A stretch of DNA of 64,000 nucleotides. It comes from an uncultured Victivallales bacterium. Lineage in GTDB: Bacteria > Verrucomicrobiota > Lentisphaeria > Victivallales > UBA1829. Below are positions 62,932 through 64,000 of this stretch, piece by piece. Position 1 is the stretch's first letter; each line of letters begins with the position of its first letter. The DNA is taken from positions 17,306 to 81,305 of the forward strand of contig CAKUJH010000015.1 in the NCBI GenBank assembly GCA_934661375.1, read 5' to 3'. The translations under genes were made by a program, and so were the position numbers. The notes under the pieces are model-generated. The model was not told the origin of the DNA. It did not search any database and saw only the letters and a list, made by a program, of their open reading frames with translations.

Positions 62932-62993
62932 AATACTTGTTTTCCTTTCATTTTTGTTTTATCTTATATCCCGATACAAACCTTGCAATATAC

Positions 62994-63009
62994 TCTAAAA
63001 CGTTTTAGA
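62994..63009. promoter_or_regulatory. LacI-family-type operator near the symporter start
   Basis: TCTAAAACGTTTTAGA, a perfect 16-bp palindrome with the central CG typical of LacI/GalR operators, 63 bp upstream of the symporter ATG. Confidence 0.65.
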
Positions 63010-63040
63010 ATAGACTGCAAAAAATCTTCCCGGAAAAGCA

Positions 63041-63070
63041 TTACGTCTTCTGATGATCTGCACAAGTCAT
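63041..63070 (-). CDS. Possible 9-codon leader peptide
   Basis: Minus-strand ATG at 63070 with an ideal CAGGAGGA site encodes MTCADHQKT and stops at 63041-63043, between promoter and symporter gene. It could be a translated leader or simply a chance site. No attenuator hairpin is obvious. Confidence 0.3.
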   Translation of the reverse strand: MTCADHQKT

Positions 63071-63092
63071 TTCCTCCTGAAAGAAGCCTTCA

Positions 63093-63141
63093 TTCTAAAA
63101 CGATTCATAATATATTATAACAGATTTTCCGTATTTTGCAA
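63093..63141 (-). promoter_or_regulatory. Symporter promoter with second operator
   Basis: On the minus strand TTGCAA (63141-63136), 16 bp and TATAAT (63119-63114). A near copy of the operator (TTCTAAAACGATTCAT, 63093-63108) covers the start of transcription; the perfect copy lies about 100 bp downstream. Two-site looping repression is plausible. Confidence 0.6.
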
Positions 63142-63230
63142 GGGACGCAGAAATAAATATTCATAAAAAAGTGCGTTATCGCGGATAAATTGAATATTAT
63201 TCTCGGCTTTTTTCTTTCAAAAAAAAGCAA

Positions 63231-63866
63231 TCATTCCTGCTGAATACTTATTTCACCGTCGCTATACAAAGACAGATGATATGGAAAACGAGGATATTGA
63301 TTGATTTTTGCATCTTCGAAAAGAAGAAATTTTGGTGTATTGACAGTTTTCCCTTCTCCATGATAGCGGCTTTGATAACGTTCAAAAGGATCTTTCCGGT
63401 GAAACTCTTTCAATTCTCTCCATTCAGCTGATGATTCAAGCGTTTTCCTGTCGGGAAAACAATGACTGTTCTGATCGGCATAGGACAGGCAAAAAGAATA
63501 AATACGGTTTGCCATTTGCCGGAAACGGATTTGTCTGCCATATTCCGACGAAGCGCCGGGCATAGGAGATGCACCTTGAAGCAAGGTAAGAACAAGAAAA
63601 AAAATCTCAATTCCAATGGTTGTTTTCAGCAGAATGATTTTCTGTTTTTTACAAAAATAAATGAACCGGAACAACAGGAACAGCGACATTATGCAAAACA
63701 CTGAAAAACCTGACGGATTCAACCAAACTTTCCGAAGAATCGTATCCGGGAAGGAAATATTCTGCGGCATAGGAACAGTCATACTCCAGAACGTATACGG
63801 CAAATATAAAAACAGACACAGCTCAACAAAATTTCTGAACCACAGATAAAGTAATTGTTTATTCAT
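63231..63866 (-). CDS. Membrane protein of unknown function
   Basis: 211 residues with three hydrophobic helices ('FVELCLFLYLPYTFWSMTV', 'FSVFCIMSLFLLFRFIYFC', 'LLKTTIGIEIFFLVLTLLQGA') and a C-terminal soluble domain (about 110-211) ending in 'YPYHLSLYSDGEISIQQE'-like sequence that may lie outside. AT-rich compared with neighbours, which may mean transfer. No family recognised. Confidence 0.55.
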   Translation of the reverse strand: MNKQLLYLWFRNFVELCLFLYLPYTFWSMTVPMPQNISFPDTILRKVWLNPSGFSVFCIMSLFLLFRFIYFCKKQKIILLKTTIGIEIFFLVLTLLQGASPMPGASSEYGRQIRFRQMANRIYSFCLSYADQNSHCFPDRKTLESSAEWRELKEFHRKDPFERYQSRYHGEGKTVNTPKFLLFEDAKINQYPRFPYHLSLYSDGEISIQQE

Positions 63867-63937
63867 ATTTTCATCTTTTCCTCAAAAGCATCGGATAATA
63901 CTTTGTGCGCTGTCAGGAATCGCGGGCAAAAAAAAAA

Positions 63938-64000
63938 TCCGGCGTTGAACTACTTTCCCATACTCTGACGTACAGTATCATCGTCGCGGGTCCTCTTAAC
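63938..64000 (-). rRNA. rrf: 5S ribosomal RNA, 3' part (continues beyond window)
   Basis: Read on the minus strand, the last ~60 bases give GACCCGCGACGATGATACTG then CAGAGTATGGGAAAGTAG and a closing CAACGCCGG, the pattern of a 5S rRNA 3' half (cf. GATGGTAGT...GGGAGAGTAGG). A T-run follows at 63937-63928, the likely terminator of an rRNA operon that lies to the right. Confidence 0.8.

Overview
The window reads as a chromosomal segment of a Lentisphaerae-type bacterium (Victivallis/Victivallales-like). The grounds are paralogous short pseudopilin genes with an xRFTLIELLVVIAIIAIL-type N-terminus each next to large exported glycan-active proteins, CBM9-like and GH123-like (DUF4091) proteins, and a trimeric [FeFe] hydrogenase. 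Fucose isomerase, GH16 and GH123-like enzymes fit a gut organism living on host or plant glycans. The genus is inferred from protein style, not from a search.

Layout. 1-2.9 kb: C-terminal part of a CBM9-like sugar-binding protein, then fucI. 3.0-7.4 kb: an isolated Mu-type head gene cluster (portal, protease/scaffold, decoration, major capsid, gp36 adaptor) with no terminase, tail or transposase in sight. 7.5-10.8 kb: glycogen phosphorylase, a nucleoside deoxyribosyltransferase-like enzyme and a small HTH protein. 11-17.9 kb (module A): sensor regulator, pseudopilin, and a LamG protein joined through an A-run by a -1 frameshift to a 1.4-kDa-residue-scale giant exported protein. 18-20 kb: a DtxR/IdeR-like operator pair controlling a Cys/Lys-rich exported protein and a pseudopilin operon. 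20.1-28.1 kb (minus): recX, then the nusA-infB-rbfA-nrnA-truB housekeeping operon. 28.3-32.9 kb: polyprenyl synthase and two esterase-like hydrolases. 32.9-36.6 kb (minus): glnS, a YbbR protein and the diadenylate cyclase cdaA. 36.9-39.5 kb: a GntR/LacI-type regulator and a GH63/MGH1-like glycosidase. 39.5-40.3 kb: two gene remnants meeting head to head. 40.4-46 kb (module B): regulator, pseudopilin, stand-alone CBM, CBM-GH16-CBM6 enzyme. 46.1-52 kb (module C, minus): pseudopilin and two GH123-like proteins. 52.2-53.8 kb: an AT-rich fic island flanked by a 24-bp repeat of the tRNA-Cys 3' end. 54-60 kb: prmA and a hydABC-type hydrogenase operon with a Rex-like box and a long structured leader. 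60.2-64 kb: a small zinc-ribbon protein, an SSS symporter with LacI-type operators, a membrane protein, and the 3' end of a 5S rRNA gene that opens an rRNA operon beyond the window.

How it fits together. The repeated unit 'one-gene sensor regulator + one pseudopilin + exported glycan enzymes' occurs twice intact (A, B). A third copy (C) lacks an adjacent regulator but carries in its promoter the same 12-bp palindrome found in the promoter of the orphan regulator at 36.9 kb. I regard these pseudopilin-linked glycan loci, the stripped-down capsid operon and the tRNA-Cys/fic island as the strongest candidates for undescribed biology here. All functional links are inferences from sequence and context.
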